From Streptomyces albicerus (lineage in GTDB: Bacteria > Actinomycetota > Actinomycetes > Streptomycetales > Streptomycetaceae), in assembly GCF_008905045.1 (NCBI RefSeq), contig NZ_VWMY01000048.1:1-64000 (forward strand): a stretch of 64,000 nucleotides of DNA, read 5' to 3'. The first letter of the stretch is position 1, and the number at the start of each line of letters is the position of its first letter. The notes under the pieces were generated by a model, which saw nothing but the letters and a program-made list of their open reading frames with translations, made no database searches and was not told where the DNA came from. Positions 1-8,555 of the stretch are shown in pieces. Both the position numbers and the translations under genes were made by a program.

Positions 1-147
1 ATCCGCTTCCTGCATCTGGAGGACGTGCGAGCACTACTGCCGTTCGGGAGCGCCATCACTGTGCACGGCCCCACCGAAGCCAGGGCTCACCTCCGCGACC
101 TCGCCACCAACCTTGCCCACCACTATGCGCCGTCACCAACGTCCTGA
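1..147 (+). CDS. WYL-domain transcriptional regulator, C-terminal end (partial)
   Basis: The reading frame is open from the window edge to TGA at 145-147 and gives 48 residues. A segment reading LLPFGSAITV, then HGPTEARAHL and a final alanine/leucine helix ending HHYAP, resembles the extreme C-terminus (WCX extension) of YafY/PafBC-type WYL regulators, where an LPFG...V...P pattern is followed by a helix and a Y. These are DNA-binding proteins that sense a ligand or nucleic acid through the WYL domain. The HTH and WYL core lie outside the window, so the family call rests on this tail alone. Confidence 0.55.
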   Translation: MRFLHLEDVRALLPFGSAITVHGPTEARAHLRDLATNLAHHYAPSPTS

Positions 148-282
148 CCCGCAACAACTAAGCCTTCGTTCGTGCCCTGCCGCGGCCCACGCGTAGCGGA
201 CTGCCCGAACGAAGCCACAGACTCCTGCACTGACTTCACCCGCAGACCGCGCACGTCGGCGGCAGGTGTGGCACGGTGCACC

Positions 283-594
283 TCAGGCCTGGTCCGCCGC
301 TCCCCCCGTGGTGGCGGACCAGGCCTCATGTGTGATGGCGGTCAATGCCCGCTCCGGCGAAGATGCCTGCGTCAGGACCTGCCGCAGATCGACGTACATA
401 CGCAGCCGCACGCCGGGCTGGCCTGCATCGCAGGTGGTTCGGTCGACGGTCGCGGCCCATGTTGGGGCGATCGCGTTCTGGAAGGCGTACACGGTGTCGT
501 CGTCCAGGCCCGCCACTTCGAGGACGAGCAGGCCGGGTTCGGACAGATGCGCTTCTTGGATGGGGTCCACGTCTGTCAGTACGTGTTTGCGCAC
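283..594 (-). CDS. DUF6207 family protein
   Basis: About 103 residues from GTG at 594, chosen because GGAGAG lies about nine bases upstream. The core HLSEPGLLVLEVAGLDD, then AFQNAIAPTWAATVDRTT and GVRLRMYVDLRQ, matches the small DUF6207 family that is common in Streptomyces; its function is unknown. The reading frame runs upstream without a stop into the tail of the decayed nuclease gene, so a longer fusion could be called, but the ribosome site supports the short form. The last 14 codons lie inside a strong inverted repeat, so the natural C-terminus may have been extended through a terminator. No membrane segment or signal peptide is visible. Confidence 0.7.
   Translation of the reverse strand: MRKHVLTDVDPIQEAHLSEPGLLVLEVAGLDDDTVYAFQNAIAPTWAATVDRTTCDAGQPGVRLRMYVDLRQVLTQASSPERALTAITHEAWSATTGGAADQA
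285..326 (-). terminator. Perfect 14-bp hairpin overlapping the end of the DUF6207 gene
   Basis: Arms AGGCCTGGTCCGCC (285-298) and GGCGGACCAGGCCT (313-326) are perfectly complementary around a 14-base loop. The repeat sits at the end of the minus-strand gene and includes its final codons and stop. There is no T-run, as is usual for Streptomyces terminators. Confidence 0.65.
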
Positions 595-1036
595 GGCAGG
601 GTTCTCTCCAGGCGCCGGATTCACCCGACCGAGTGCGTTGACCAGCACCATCGGTCGGATCCCTCACCGCGAACCTCTCGGACGGGCGGCTGAACCGGGT
701 GGTCGTCACGAACACCGCAGCGTCGGCCCGGAAGTGCACCCTGACGCCCAGCAGGTCACGTAGCTCACGGCACAGCGCGGCGACCAGGTCCTCGAACTCG
801 GTTCCGGTCATCGCATCCACCTCGGCCAAGGTTCGACGCCCGGCCTTCACCGCCTCTTCTTGTCGCCAACGGCGGTCCCGGGCACGCACCCTCCTGTCCG
901 CGCGCCACAGGCACCAGCCTGCTGCCCCCGCGCCGCCGAGGACCAGGGCTCCTATGACGTAGGGCCACAGTGCCGACCAAAAGACAGCCAGCACGATCAG
1001 CAGTCCACTGCCGCCGAGCCCGACCGGCTTCGCCAT
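595..1036 (-). pseudogene. Mrr-like restriction endonuclease remnant with two membrane helices
   Basis: From ATG at 1036 the frame encodes two hydrophobic helices (about residues 12-43), a basic stretch, then VDAMTGTEFEDLVAALCR (73-90), the typical start of a Mrr_cat nuclease domain. Family members continue with a G-x-D...QxK catalytic core of some 60 residues. Here the frame jumps straight to ADAAVFVTTTRFSRPSERFAV (104-124), the family's last strand and helix, so the catalytic core is deleted near 735. A frameshift near 650 then moves the tail into the frame that reads on into the DUF6207 gene. No nuclease activity is expected. In intact relatives this architecture is a membrane-anchored type IV-like nuclease of unclear role. 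Confidence 0.6.
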
Positions 1037-1571
1037 TGCCTTTCACCAGCGGCGAGCAGCCGAGCCCCGTCCACATCGATCCGTCATCTCCGCCTCCCCG
1101 CGCCGTCCCTGCACCGAAGTCTGGGCAGTTCAGGACAAGCTGAGACGAGCGCGAGTCGGCCACGGCCGATCCAGCTCGTGGAACCCGGTCAAACAGTCGA
1201 GGCCCTCTCCCACAGCGCCATCCCGACCGAGCGACGCGACAGAAGTCTGTATCAGCTCACTACAGTCATCGGTCATGGATGGGGTCACGGGGCCAAGGAA
1301 ACGTTCATGGACCGCCCCACCGGGCCACCAGACCAGCCGGATTTCACCACCGCGCCGACGCCATCGACTTGAAGCTCGCCGGTGTCGGCCGGCTCACGAT
1401 CGGCCGGAAGCTGACCGCCGAACAGCGAGTCACCGCCTACCCACGAAACTACGACATCGAGCAGTGACGCCAGGGCCTTCGTCGGCGCACCGCTGTGGCT
1501 TGAGCGGTAACGGCGGCGAGTGGCCCACCCGGGGGCGGCGGTGGATCACTGCATGGGTGGGACCACAACGA
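1037..1571. other. No supported gene
   Basis: 535 bases between the nuclease remnant and the sugar operon's last gene. Several overlapping reading frames are open because of the GC content, but none shows a recognisable motif, an ordered codon bias or a good ribosome site. A short plus-strand stretch at about 1371-1467 (DLKLAGVGRLTIGRKLT...) looks mildly protein-like but matches no family I know. Confidence 0.4.
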
Positions 1572-2432
1572 TCAACCTCCGTTTGTCCACACGCCAACCG
1601 GTGATCGACGGTGGTCGTACCCATCTCCGCACCACCCCTCATGGGTAGCCAGCACGCAGGCGATGGTGGTCAGGTCGGGGAGGGCGGATGCCAACTGGTG
1701 GGCCGAGCAGGCGGGTTGGTATTCGGTGAGGTGGGTGTGGATGGTGCGCCAGAGGGCTCGCCGAGGGGATTCGAAGCGGGGGCGGGCCGTGTGCGCTCCG
1801 TCGGCGGTGAACTGGGTGACGACGGCCGAGCGGGCGGTTCCGGGTGCCGGCATGGTGATGTGCCAGCGGTCGGCGGGGGCGACGGTGGTGAGCGTGAGGC
1901 CGGGTGGGCCGACGGTGCCGGACAGGGAGACGACGGCGGTGCCTGCAGAGCCTGTGAGGAGGTAGCCGCGGCCCGGAGTGACGGCCGAGGGGGTCAGCGG
2001 GACGTTGGTGCCGAAGAGGTCTCGGAGCAGGGCGAGTTGGGAGAAGAGGCCGTCGGAGAGCCCGTCGGGGTGGGGCACGGCGACGGTGGACTCGACGATG
2101 GCGACGGTGTCGTCCAGAGAGGCGCGGATGCGGGGCAGTTCGGCGGTCCAGGCCGGGGCGGTGGCGTATCCGCTGTCGGCGAAGAACAGGGGGGCGTCCG
2201 GGAGTTCGGCCATGCCGGGACGGGGACGGTCGACCAGAACCGCGCGGGCCCCTGCGCAGGCGGCGGGCCAGTCGGGGATGGTGCCGTCGACTACCAGAAC
2301 ATCCGGGGTCAAGGTCGTCTCGGACCGTGTCGTACGGAAACGACCGGACAGCCCGGCGAGGACCGAGATGTGCCGGGCGGCGGTCACCGGGCCGTCGAAG
2401 GCGACGGTGAGCGGCGGGGAGAGGTCGGTCAC
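1572..2432 (-). CDS. Hypothetical protein, last gene of the ROK-flanked sugar operon
   Basis: 286 residues, start MTDLSPPLTVAFDGP. I do not recognise the family. The protein is soluble, with alternating hydrophobic strands (DVLVVDGTIPDW, GARAVLVDRPRPG, APLFFADSGYA) that look like a Rossmann-type fold without a clear G-x-G-x-x-G loop, followed by a strand-rich second half. The layout recalls the two halves of a Gfo/Idh protein, and the gene directly follows one, so it may be a divergent non-catalytic partner; that is inference. The gap to the upstream gene is 43 bases, consistent with cotranscription. The C-terminus (GYDHRRSPVGVWTNGG) looks non-native and could be a read-through after a lost stop. 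Confidence 0.6.
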   Translation of the reverse strand: MTDLSPPLTVAFDGPVTAARHISVLAGLSGRFRTTRSETTLTPDVLVVDGTIPDWPAACAGARAVLVDRPRPGMAELPDAPLFFADSGYATAPAWTAELPRIRASLDDTVAIVESTVAVPHPDGLSDGLFSQLALLRDLFGTNVPLTPSAVTPGRGYLLTGSAGTAVVSLSGTVGPPGLTLTTVAPADRWHITMPAPGTARSAVVTQFTADGAHTARPRFESPRRALWRTIHTHLTEYQPACSAHQLASALPDLTTIACVLATHEGWCGDGYDHRRSPVGVWTNGG

Positions 2433-2475
2433 TGGCTGACCCTTTCTGTCGCGGGACCGGCGGGTGTGCTGACGG

Positions 2476-3504
2476 TCATGCCTGGTCCTCGAGCAGAGAG
2501 GCGGCGCCGTCGGCCGCTTCGAGGGCGTAGAGCATGTCAGCGATGGCGATGGGCAGCCCGATCAGCGGTTCGGCGTGGCCGTCGACCACGTCGGCCAGGT
2601 GCAACCACTCCACCTGGTAGCCGTTGGCCGGGAACCGCCAGCAGCGGTCGCCGGAGACGTCGGTCAGGGTCGCGGTGGCGGAGCCGGCGAGTACGTAGGA
2701 CGGCGGGTAGGTCATGTGCAGCCGGGCCCCTGGGGCCCAGGCTTCGAAGGTCCAGTCGGGCTCCCAGGCGCCCGGCATGAGGGCGACGAGTTCGGCGGTG
2801 CGGCCGTCGTCCCCGGTGAGCACCAGGCGGTAGCCGAACGGCGTCATGGTCTGTGCGGAGACCACCCGGACCGGGCCGGGCAGGAAGTGCCGCAGTTGCG
2901 GTACGGCGTGGGTGGCCAGGCCGAGGATGCCGGCCCTTAGACGATCGGCTGCGGTTGGGCGCGGGCCCGCGGGGGGTGGTGGCGCGGGAAACGCCGGGTC
3001 TGCGGCCAGGGCCACGAACTCATCGTTGCCGGGAAGGTAGATCCGGGAGCGTACGAGGTGCGCGCGCTCCGGCAGGTCTCCCCATTCCTCCCGTACCGCG
3101 ATCCATGCCGGGTCGTAGGCGTGCATCGCCCCGACCACGACCGGGACACCGCCCTCCCCTGCCGCCTGGGCGATACGCTCCGCCTCGACCTTGGTGGTGG
3201 CAAGTGGCTTTTCGCACAGGATGCCGCGCTTGCCGGCCGCGACGGCGGCGGTCACCTGGTCGGCGTGGAACGCGTGCGGGCTGCAGATGGCCACCACGTC
3301 CACAGCGTCGTCGGCGAGCAGTTCCTCGACGGTGCTGCTGTGCCGGGCGCCGGCCCGGGCGGCGACCGTGGCCGCGAGGTCGGAGGCGACGTCCATGACG
3401 TGGGTGACGCGCAGCCGGTCGCCGAGGGTGGCCAGGGTCGGCAGGTGGATGGCCTGGGTGACGGGGCCGGCTCCGAGCAGGCCGACGCCGAGCGGCTTGC
3501 TCAT
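2476..3504 (-). CDS. Gfo/Idh/MocA family oxidoreductase
   Basis: 342 residues from ATG at 3504, whose ATGA overlaps the stop of the upstream isomerase. The N-terminal NAD(P)-binding fold has GVGLLGAGPVTQAIHLP at about 5-21 and the diagnostic CEKPLATT at about 95. The second half is the substrate-binding alpha/beta domain of the family. Members oxidise or reduce hydroxyls of sugars, inositols and glycosides with bound or free NAD(P). A proline-rich loop (PAFPAPPPPAGP, about 170-182) is unusual. It is the second such enzyme of the operon and is paired with an adjacent TIM-barrel isomerase, an arrangement typical of inositol or 3-keto-sugar catabolism. The substrate cannot be read from the sequence. 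Confidence 0.9.
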   Translation of the reverse strand: MSKPLGVGLLGAGPVTQAIHLPTLATLGDRLRVTHVMDVASDLAATVAARAGARHSSTVEELLADDAVDVVAICSPHAFHADQVTAAVAAGKRGILCEKPLATTKVEAERIAQAAGEGGVPVVVGAMHAYDPAWIAVREEWGDLPERAHLVRSRIYLPGNDEFVALAADPAFPAPPPPAGPRPTAADRLRAGILGLATHAVPQLRHFLPGPVRVVSAQTMTPFGYRLVLTGDDGRTAELVALMPGAWEPDWTFEAWAPGARLHMTYPPSYVLAGSATATLTDVSGDRCWRFPANGYQVEWLHLADVVDGHAEPLIGLPIAIADMLYALEAADGAASLLEDQA

Positions 3505-4400
3505 GCGGTGACCTCCTGGCCGCGGCGGCCGGTGAGGTGCTGCTTGACCCATCGCGCGCTGACGGCGGCTGTGTCCTTCGGGGTGGGCTGGTCGGCGATG
3601 TCGACCTCGACGACGTACCAGCCGTCGAAGCGGGCGAGCACCTCGAGGACCGCGTCGAAGTCGATGTCCCCGCGGCCGGGTTCGGTCCACAGGTGGCGGG
3701 CGGTGGCGCTGCCGTAGTCCAGGGGCCCGGTCCTGGCTTCGGTCCGTACGGCGCTGTGCATGTCCTTCAGGTGCACGGCGCCGACCCGGTCCAAGTGTTT
3801 GGCGATGAAGCGGGCCGGGTCGGCTCCGGCCCAAGCCAGGTGTCCGGTGTCGGGGCCGAGGAGGAGCAGCGCGGGTTCGACGGCCGCGAGCACGGCGTCA
3901 GTCTCGGCCTCGGTCTCGATCCAGGTGCCGACGTGCTGGTGCAGACAGGGCGTGACGCCTTCGGCGACCATCGCCTCGGCGGCCTGGCCGATGCCCTGGG
4001 CGACACGGTCGAGCCGAGCCGCGTCCGGGTCTGTGCCCTGTGCGGGCAGCACCAGCCGGGGAACGGCAGGGAAGCCGTCGGCGATGAAGATCCGGGTGAG
4101 CCCCAGCTCGGCGTGCTGACCGGCGGTGCGCTTGGCCGCCTCGATCGCCTCCGGCACGGCGGCCGGGTCGCTGAAGGGAGCCTGGAAGTAGCCGGGCGCG
4201 GGGGCCAGTCCGCTGTCAGCGAGCAGCTGCTGGTAGTCAGCGGTGGCCATGCTGTCGGGGATCTCGATGTGGACGGCGTCGAACCCGGCCTCGCGGATCT
4301 CGCGGTAGATCTCCGGCAGCGGCGGGGCGGATTCCGGGTCAAAGCGGCCCGTCGGGGAGAAGAGCCATGTCAGGGGGTTGAACGCGACCTGTGCGAGCAC
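3501..4400 (-). CDS. Sugar phosphate isomerase/epimerase family protein (TIM barrel)
   Basis: 299 residues from GTG at 4400, preferred over an upstream ATG because GGAAGGA lies just before it and the family fold begins at VAFNPLTWLFS. AP_endonuc_2-type barrel: HIEIPDS, CLHQHVGTW, LLLGPDTGHLAWAG, VGAVHLKDMH and a final WYVVEVD supply the usual metal-binding His/Glu/Asp residues. Relatives include inosose dehydratase (IolE), hydroxypyruvate isomerase and the lyases acting on 3-keto-glycosides. It overlaps the downstream oxidoreductase gene by four bases, suggesting translational coupling and a shared pathway. Confidence 0.88.
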   Translation of the reverse strand: MLAQVAFNPLTWLFSPTGRFDPESAPPLPEIYREIREAGFDAVHIEIPDSMATADYQQLLADSGLAPAPGYFQAPFSDPAAVPEAIEAAKRTAGQHAELGLTRIFIADGFPAVPRLVLPAQGTDPDAARLDRVAQGIGQAAEAMVAEGVTPCLHQHVGTWIETEAETDAVLAAVEPALLLLGPDTGHLAWAGADPARFIAKHLDRVGAVHLKDMHSAVRTEARTGPLDYGSATARHLWTEPGRGDIDFDAVLEVLARFDGWYVVEVDIADQPTPKDTAAVSARWVKQHLTGRRGQEVTA

Positions 4401-4475
4401 AGAGATTCCTTCCGGGGGGTGTGAGGGAAGGTCAGGCGGTGTGAGAAAAGGGGCCAAGGGGTGGGGAACAAGGCC

Positions 4476-5300
4476 CTATTGGCCGGCCAGTGATCCGCCG
4501 ATGCCGCCGACGCTGAAGAACTTGTTGAGCGCGGCGAAGACCAGGATCGGCGGGATCATCATCAGCACCGCGACGGACATGACGGGGCCCCAGTCGGTGG
4601 AGTTCTGCTGGAAGAACGTCTGCAGCCCGATGGGAAGGGTGAACTTGTCGGTGCTGCGCAGGAACACGAGGGCCACGAGGTAGTCGTTCCAGGCCAGCAG
4701 GAAGCTGAAGATGGCGGTCGACAGCACTCCGGGCAGCGAGTTCGGCAGCACGATTCTGAGGAAGCCGCTGGCCAGGGAGCAGCCGTCGATCCAGGCGGCC
4801 TCTTCCAGCGAGACCGGGATCGAGTCCATGTACGCGGCCATCATCCAGCACGCCACCGACATCGTGGCCGCGACGTACACGATGGTCAGTCCGGTGATGG
4901 AGTCGGCCAGGTCCAACTTCGCGAAGAGGATAAACAACGGGATGACGAAGACGACCACCGGGAACGACTGCACCAGGAACAGCGCCAGTGAGTATCCGGA
5001 GACGGCCTTGCCGCGCCCTCGCGACAGCACGTATCCCGCCGGCGCCGCGACCACTACTGCGGCGGCGGTGGAGATCAGTGCCGCCAGGAGGCTGTTGCCG
5101 AGCCAGGTCGTCGCCCCTGTGTCGGTGAGGACGTACGAGAGCGTGCTGAGCGTCAGCCCGGTCTCGCCGGTGCCGGCCCGGGGCTGCAACGCGAGGAGCA
5201 CCACGGCGCCCAGGGGTACCAGCGCCACGGCGGTGATCAGGGCCAGGACGGCGAACCGCAGCCAGCGGCCGTAGCTCCTGTTGTGGGTATACGTGTTCAC
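4476..5300 (-). CDS. CUT1 carbohydrate ABC transporter permease (second)
   Basis: 274 residues from GTG at 5300 with GGAAGG upstream. Six predicted membrane helices; the EAA loop reads EEAAWIDGCSLASGFLRIVLP at about 180-200, typical of MalG-type inner-membrane permeases. The start overlaps the end of the upstream permease gene by four bases. It forms the channel with the other permease of the operon. No ATPase gene is present, so the energy subunit is presumably a shared MsiK-type protein. Confidence 0.93.
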   Translation of the reverse strand: MNTYTHNRSYGRWLRFAVLALITAVALVPLGAVVLLALQPRAGTGETGLTLSTLSYVLTDTGATTWLGNSLLAALISTAAAVVVAAPAGYVLSRGRGKAVSGYSLALFLVQSFPVVVFVIPLFILFAKLDLADSITGLTIVYVAATMSVACWMMAAYMDSIPVSLEEAAWIDGCSLASGFLRIVLPNSLPGVLSTAIFSFLLAWNDYLVALVFLRSTDKFTLPIGLQTFFQQNSTDWGPVMSVAVLMMIPPILVFAALNKFFSVGGIGGSLAGQ

Positions 5301-6235
5301 CGTGCCGCCTTCCTGATCTGGCGGAAGAGGACGGCCGCGACACCGCTCAGGACCGCGGTCATGAGGAAGGCGACGGCGATTCCGTAGCCGGGCCGGAAGT
5401 CCTGGAAGACGAGCCGGTAGGCGTAGACGACCAGCGAGTTGGTGGCGTCGACGGGGCCTCCGCCGGTCAGCAGGAAGATGGTGGGGAAGTCGTTCACGCA
5501 GAAGATCGTCATCAGTACCCAGCTGATGTAGGTGGGCCGGGCGATCAGCGGGAGCGTGATGTGGAAGAACTGCTGGAAGGAACTCGCCCCGTCCATCCGC
5601 GCGGCCTCGTACACGTTCTGGTCCACCGCCTCCAGCGCGGCCGAGGTGGTCATCATCATGAACGGGAAGCTCACCCACACTTTGAACGCGAACACGGTGA
5701 GCGCGGCGAGCGTCGGATCGGCGAGGAAGAGCACGTCGCCGAAGCCGAGTACGCGGGCCAGCGTGGGCAGCGGGCTGTCGTGGGTGTTGGCCAGCCAGTT
5801 CCAGCTGGTCGCCGATACCACGACCGGCACCACCCAGGGCAGCAGCAGAAGCACCCGGAACACCGACCTGCCGGGCACCCCGCTGCGCAGCAGCAGGGTC
5901 AGGCCCAGGCCGACCGCCCAGCTGCCGAACACCCCGACCAGGGTGAAGTACAAGGTGAAGCGGGCGGCTTTCCAGAAGGCGGGGTCGGACAGCGCGGCGG
6001 AGAAGTTGTCCGCGCCGACGTACGGCCCAGAGCTGATCAGGGTGCTGTCGTGGGTGGCCTGGATCGCTGCGTAGACCAGCGGGTAGGCGTTGATCAGCAC
6101 GATGAGGACGAGGGAGGGCGCGACCAGGGCGCCCATGGTGACCCCCCGGCTGCGGCGGGCACGAGCGGGCTTCTGCCCGCCGGGGCCCCGGCTGCGCACC
6201 TGGAGACCGCCCTTCGCGATCTGGACGGTGCTCAC
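5297..6235 (-). CDS. CUT1 carbohydrate ABC transporter permease (first)
   Basis: 312 residues from GTG at 6235 (GTGA overlap with the stop of the binding-protein gene). A basic cytoplasmic N-terminus precedes six membrane helices, and the EAA loop EAARMDGASSFQQFFHITLP lies in the second half, as in MalF-type permeases without the long periplasmic insertion. It follows the substrate-binding protein gene and precedes the second permease, the standard CUT1 order. Confidence 0.93.
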   Translation of the reverse strand: MSTVQIAKGGLQVRSRGPGGQKPARARRSRGVTMGALVAPSLVLIVLINAYPLVYAAIQATHDSTLISSGPYVGADNFSAALSDPAFWKAARFTLYFTLVGVFGSWAVGLGLTLLLRSGVPGRSVFRVLLLLPWVVPVVVSATSWNWLANTHDSPLPTLARVLGFGDVLFLADPTLAALTVFAFKVWVSFPFMMMTTSAALEAVDQNVYEAARMDGASSFQQFFHITLPLIARPTYISWVLMTIFCVNDFPTIFLLTGGGPVDATNSLVVYAYRLVFQDFRPGYGIAVAFLMTAVLSGVAAVLFRQIRKAAR

Positions 6236-7542
6236 TTCGATACCGCCTCGATGCCCGTCTGGAGCTTCTGCAGCAGGGTCTTGGAGTCGGTGCCGCCCTG
6301 GATGATCTGCTGGGCGAAGTCCGAGAGCGCCTTGCCGCCGTCCACGGCGTTGAGGCTCGGGAAGAGGGTCGTGCCGAGTGTCGCCTCGGTCTTGCCGACC
6401 GGCTGCCACTCCGCCGCGGTCTTGGCGTTGTTGGCGTTCTTCTGGAACTCCGGCAGCTCGACGATGCTCTTGCGGACGGGCATGGCCTGGATGAGGCCCT
6501 GCTGCCAGTACGCCTTCATGTGGTCGAGGTAGTAGGAGAGGAACGCCTCGGCGTCCGCTTGGGACCCGGCGTTCTTGTACATCATGAGGTTGTTGATCCA
6601 GGAGACCGTGCCCTTGTCGCCGTGCGGGCCGGAGAGCGGACTGGCGACCTTGAAGTCGCTTTGCTGCGCCTTCGAGAAGTTGGACTCGTAGCCGGGTGGG
6701 GCGAAGGCCATGCCGATCTTCCCGGAGGTGAGGTCGGCCACGAAGTTGTCCGTGGTGTAGCTGACGAAGCGCTTGTCGATCGCGCCGAGGGAGACCAGCT
6801 CGCGCAGGAAGTCGAGGGTCTCGATGTTGCGGTCGGTGACGCAGTCGGGCCTGCCGTCCTTGTCGTACATTCCGCCGCCGTTGTTGTAGAGCATCGACAG
6901 CACCTGCTGGGAGCCGAGGGTGGTGGTGGCTCCGCCGGCCATGCCGAAGCCGGACGCGCCGACCTTCTTCAACTTCACGCAGGCGGCCTTGAAGCTGTCC
7001 CAGTCGGTCGGCACGTCCGCGCCGGCCTTCTCCAGGAGCGACTCGCGGTAGTAGAGCACGCGGATGTCGACCTGCCAGGGGACCGCGACGTACGAGCCCT
7101 GGTACTTGAGCGGTTCGAGAGTGCCGGGCAGGAAGTCCTCGGCCTTGAGCTTGGCCACCAGGTCGTCCGCCGGGGCGATCGCGCCCTGGTCGAAGTACTG
7201 CAGCGCCTGGTAGCCCGCACCGGAGCTGACCGCGGGTCCGGTCTTGGAGGCGATGGCGGAGGAGAAGGTCTGCACGAAGTTGGCCCACGGAATGGACTGG
7301 TAGGAGAACTCGGCGTGGCCGGCGGAAGGCTTATACGCCTCGGTCAGCGTCGTGGCGGCCTTGATGTATGCGGCCGGGCCCCAGATCATGTCCCAGAACT
7401 TCAGGCCCTTGCCATCACCTCCGGACGAGGAGCCGCCTCCGCAGGCGGCCAGGAGTGCGCTGCCGACCGCCGCGGCACCGAGGCCGAGGAAGCCACGACG
7501 TGAGTATCGGCCGTCTGTCGAGGGGAAGTTGCCCACGGTCAT
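6232..7542 (-). CDS. Extracellular solute-binding lipoprotein, CUT1 sugar ABC transporter
   Basis: 436 residues. The signal peptide combines a twin-arginine motif (YSRRGFLGLG) with a lipobox (LLAAC, Cys about 34), so the protein is probably exported folded and lipid-anchored. The rest is a family 1 solute-binding protein with a hinge-typical VPWQVDIRVLYYRESLLEKAG segment. It delivers the operon's sugar or glycoside to the two permeases. It lies 92 bases downstream of the first isomerase gene; no terminator was seen in that gap. Confidence 0.93.
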   Translation of the reverse strand: MTVGNFPSTDGRYSRRGFLGLGAAAVGSALLAACGGGSSSGGDGKGLKFWDMIWGPAAYIKAATTLTEAYKPSAGHAEFSYQSIPWANFVQTFSSAIASKTGPAVSSGAGYQALQYFDQGAIAPADDLVAKLKAEDFLPGTLEPLKYQGSYVAVPWQVDIRVLYYRESLLEKAGADVPTDWDSFKAACVKLKKVGASGFGMAGGATTTLGSQQVLSMLYNNGGGMYDKDGRPDCVTDRNIETLDFLRELVSLGAIDKRFVSYTTDNFVADLTSGKIGMAFAPPGYESNFSKAQQSDFKVASPLSGPHGDKGTVSWINNLMMYKNAGSQADAEAFLSYYLDHMKAYWQQGLIQAMPVRKSIVELPEFQKNANNAKTAAEWQPVGKTEATLGTTLFPSLNAVDGGKALSDFAQQIIQGGTDSKTLLQKLQTGIEAVSK

Positions 7543-7634
7543 GGTCTCTCCTTGCGATACGTCGTTGTACGGGGAGTCGTGCGGGAGCCGGCCGGGGGTG
7601 TCCGGGTGCGGGGAAAAGTGCGCGGGGATGCCGG

Positions 7635-8555
7635 TCAGGCGATCAGGAGCGGGCGCAGCGTGCGGTGGGCGATCAGCAGGCCGGTGCGGATCCGGTCCTC
7701 AGTGCCGCCCCAGACGGGGTCCTCGTGCTCGACGGAGAGCACGCCTTGGTAACCGCCCTCGTAGAGCGTGTCGGTCACCCGCCGCCAGTCGACGTCGCCG
7801 AGTCCCGGGACCCGGTAGCGCCACCAGCCGGTGTCCCAGGGGTCTTCGCGCAGGACGGCCTTGCCGGGCCAGCCGTAGCGGGTGCGGCGGTCGGGGAAGA
7901 GCTGGATGTCCTTGGCCTGGGCGTGTGCGATCCGGTCGACGTACGGGCGCATCGCCTCGACCGGGTTGATGCCCATCCACACCAGATGGGAGGGGTCGTA
8001 ATTGAGGTAGAGGCCGAGAGAGAACATCCACTCCCACAGCTCCGGCGAGTAGGCGAGGTTGCCGGGGTAGCCGTCGGGATGCCAGCCCTCCATCACGCAG
8101 TTCTCGATGACGAGCTTGACGCCCTTCTCCCCGGCGTGCTCGACCAGCGGGGCGAAGGCCTTTTCGGCCTCGCGCAGGTTCTCGGTGACGGACTTGCCGG
8201 GGTGGCGGCCCACGAAGGTGCCGATAGTCGGGCAGCCGAGCAGGGCGGCGGCGTCGACGCAGGCGCGGACATGGGAGTGGACGGCTTCGCGCTCGGCGGG
8301 GTCGGGGTGCAGGTTGTTGTCGTAGTAGGCGAGCGACGACAGTGTCAGGGAGTGCCGGTCGAACAGTTCCTGTACGTCATCGGCGGCCGCGGCGCCGAAG
8401 CCGGCGGCGTCGACATGGGTGGCGGTGAACGGCCGGTCGCCGAGGGCGGGCCAGGCGGCCACCTCCAGGGCCTCGTACTTCTGCTCCGCGGCCCAGGCGG
8501 CGATCTCGGCGAGGGTGAGCCGGGGCAGGCAGGCGGTCAGGAAGCCGAGTTTCAT
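7635..8555 (-). CDS. Sugar phosphate isomerase/epimerase family protein (TIM barrel)
   Basis: 306 residues from ATG at 8555, overlapping the upstream oxidoreductase stop (ATGA). Barrel motifs MKLGFLTACLP, TLSSLAYYDNN, KLVIENCVMEG, LNYDPSHLVWMG, HAQAKDIQ and VLSVEHEDPVWGG carry the conserved Glu/Asp/His metal ligands of the AP_endonuc_2 superfamily. It is only distantly related to the other isomerase of the operon, so the two probably catalyse different steps, for example an epimerisation and an elimination. Confidence 0.9.
   Translation of the reverse strand: MKLGFLTACLPRLTLAEIAAWAAEQKYEALEVAAWPALGDRPFTATHVDAAGFGAAAADDVQELFDRHSLTLSSLAYYDNNLHPDPAEREAVHSHVRACVDAAALLGCPTIGTFVGRHPGKSVTENLREAEKAFAPLVEHAGEKGVKLVIENCVMEGWHPDGYPGNLAYSPELWEWMFSLGLYLNYDPSHLVWMGINPVEAMRPYVDRIAHAQAKDIQLFPDRRTRYGWPGKAVLREDPWDTGWWRYRVPGLGDVDWRRVTDTLYEGGYQGVLSVEHEDPVWGGTEDRIRTGLLIAHRTLRPLLIA

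Noticed and set aside
1611..2780. 389-residue plus-strand open frame
   Set aside because: Gly/Arg-rich composition antisense to two genes with clear or plausible protein structure; a high-GC shadow.
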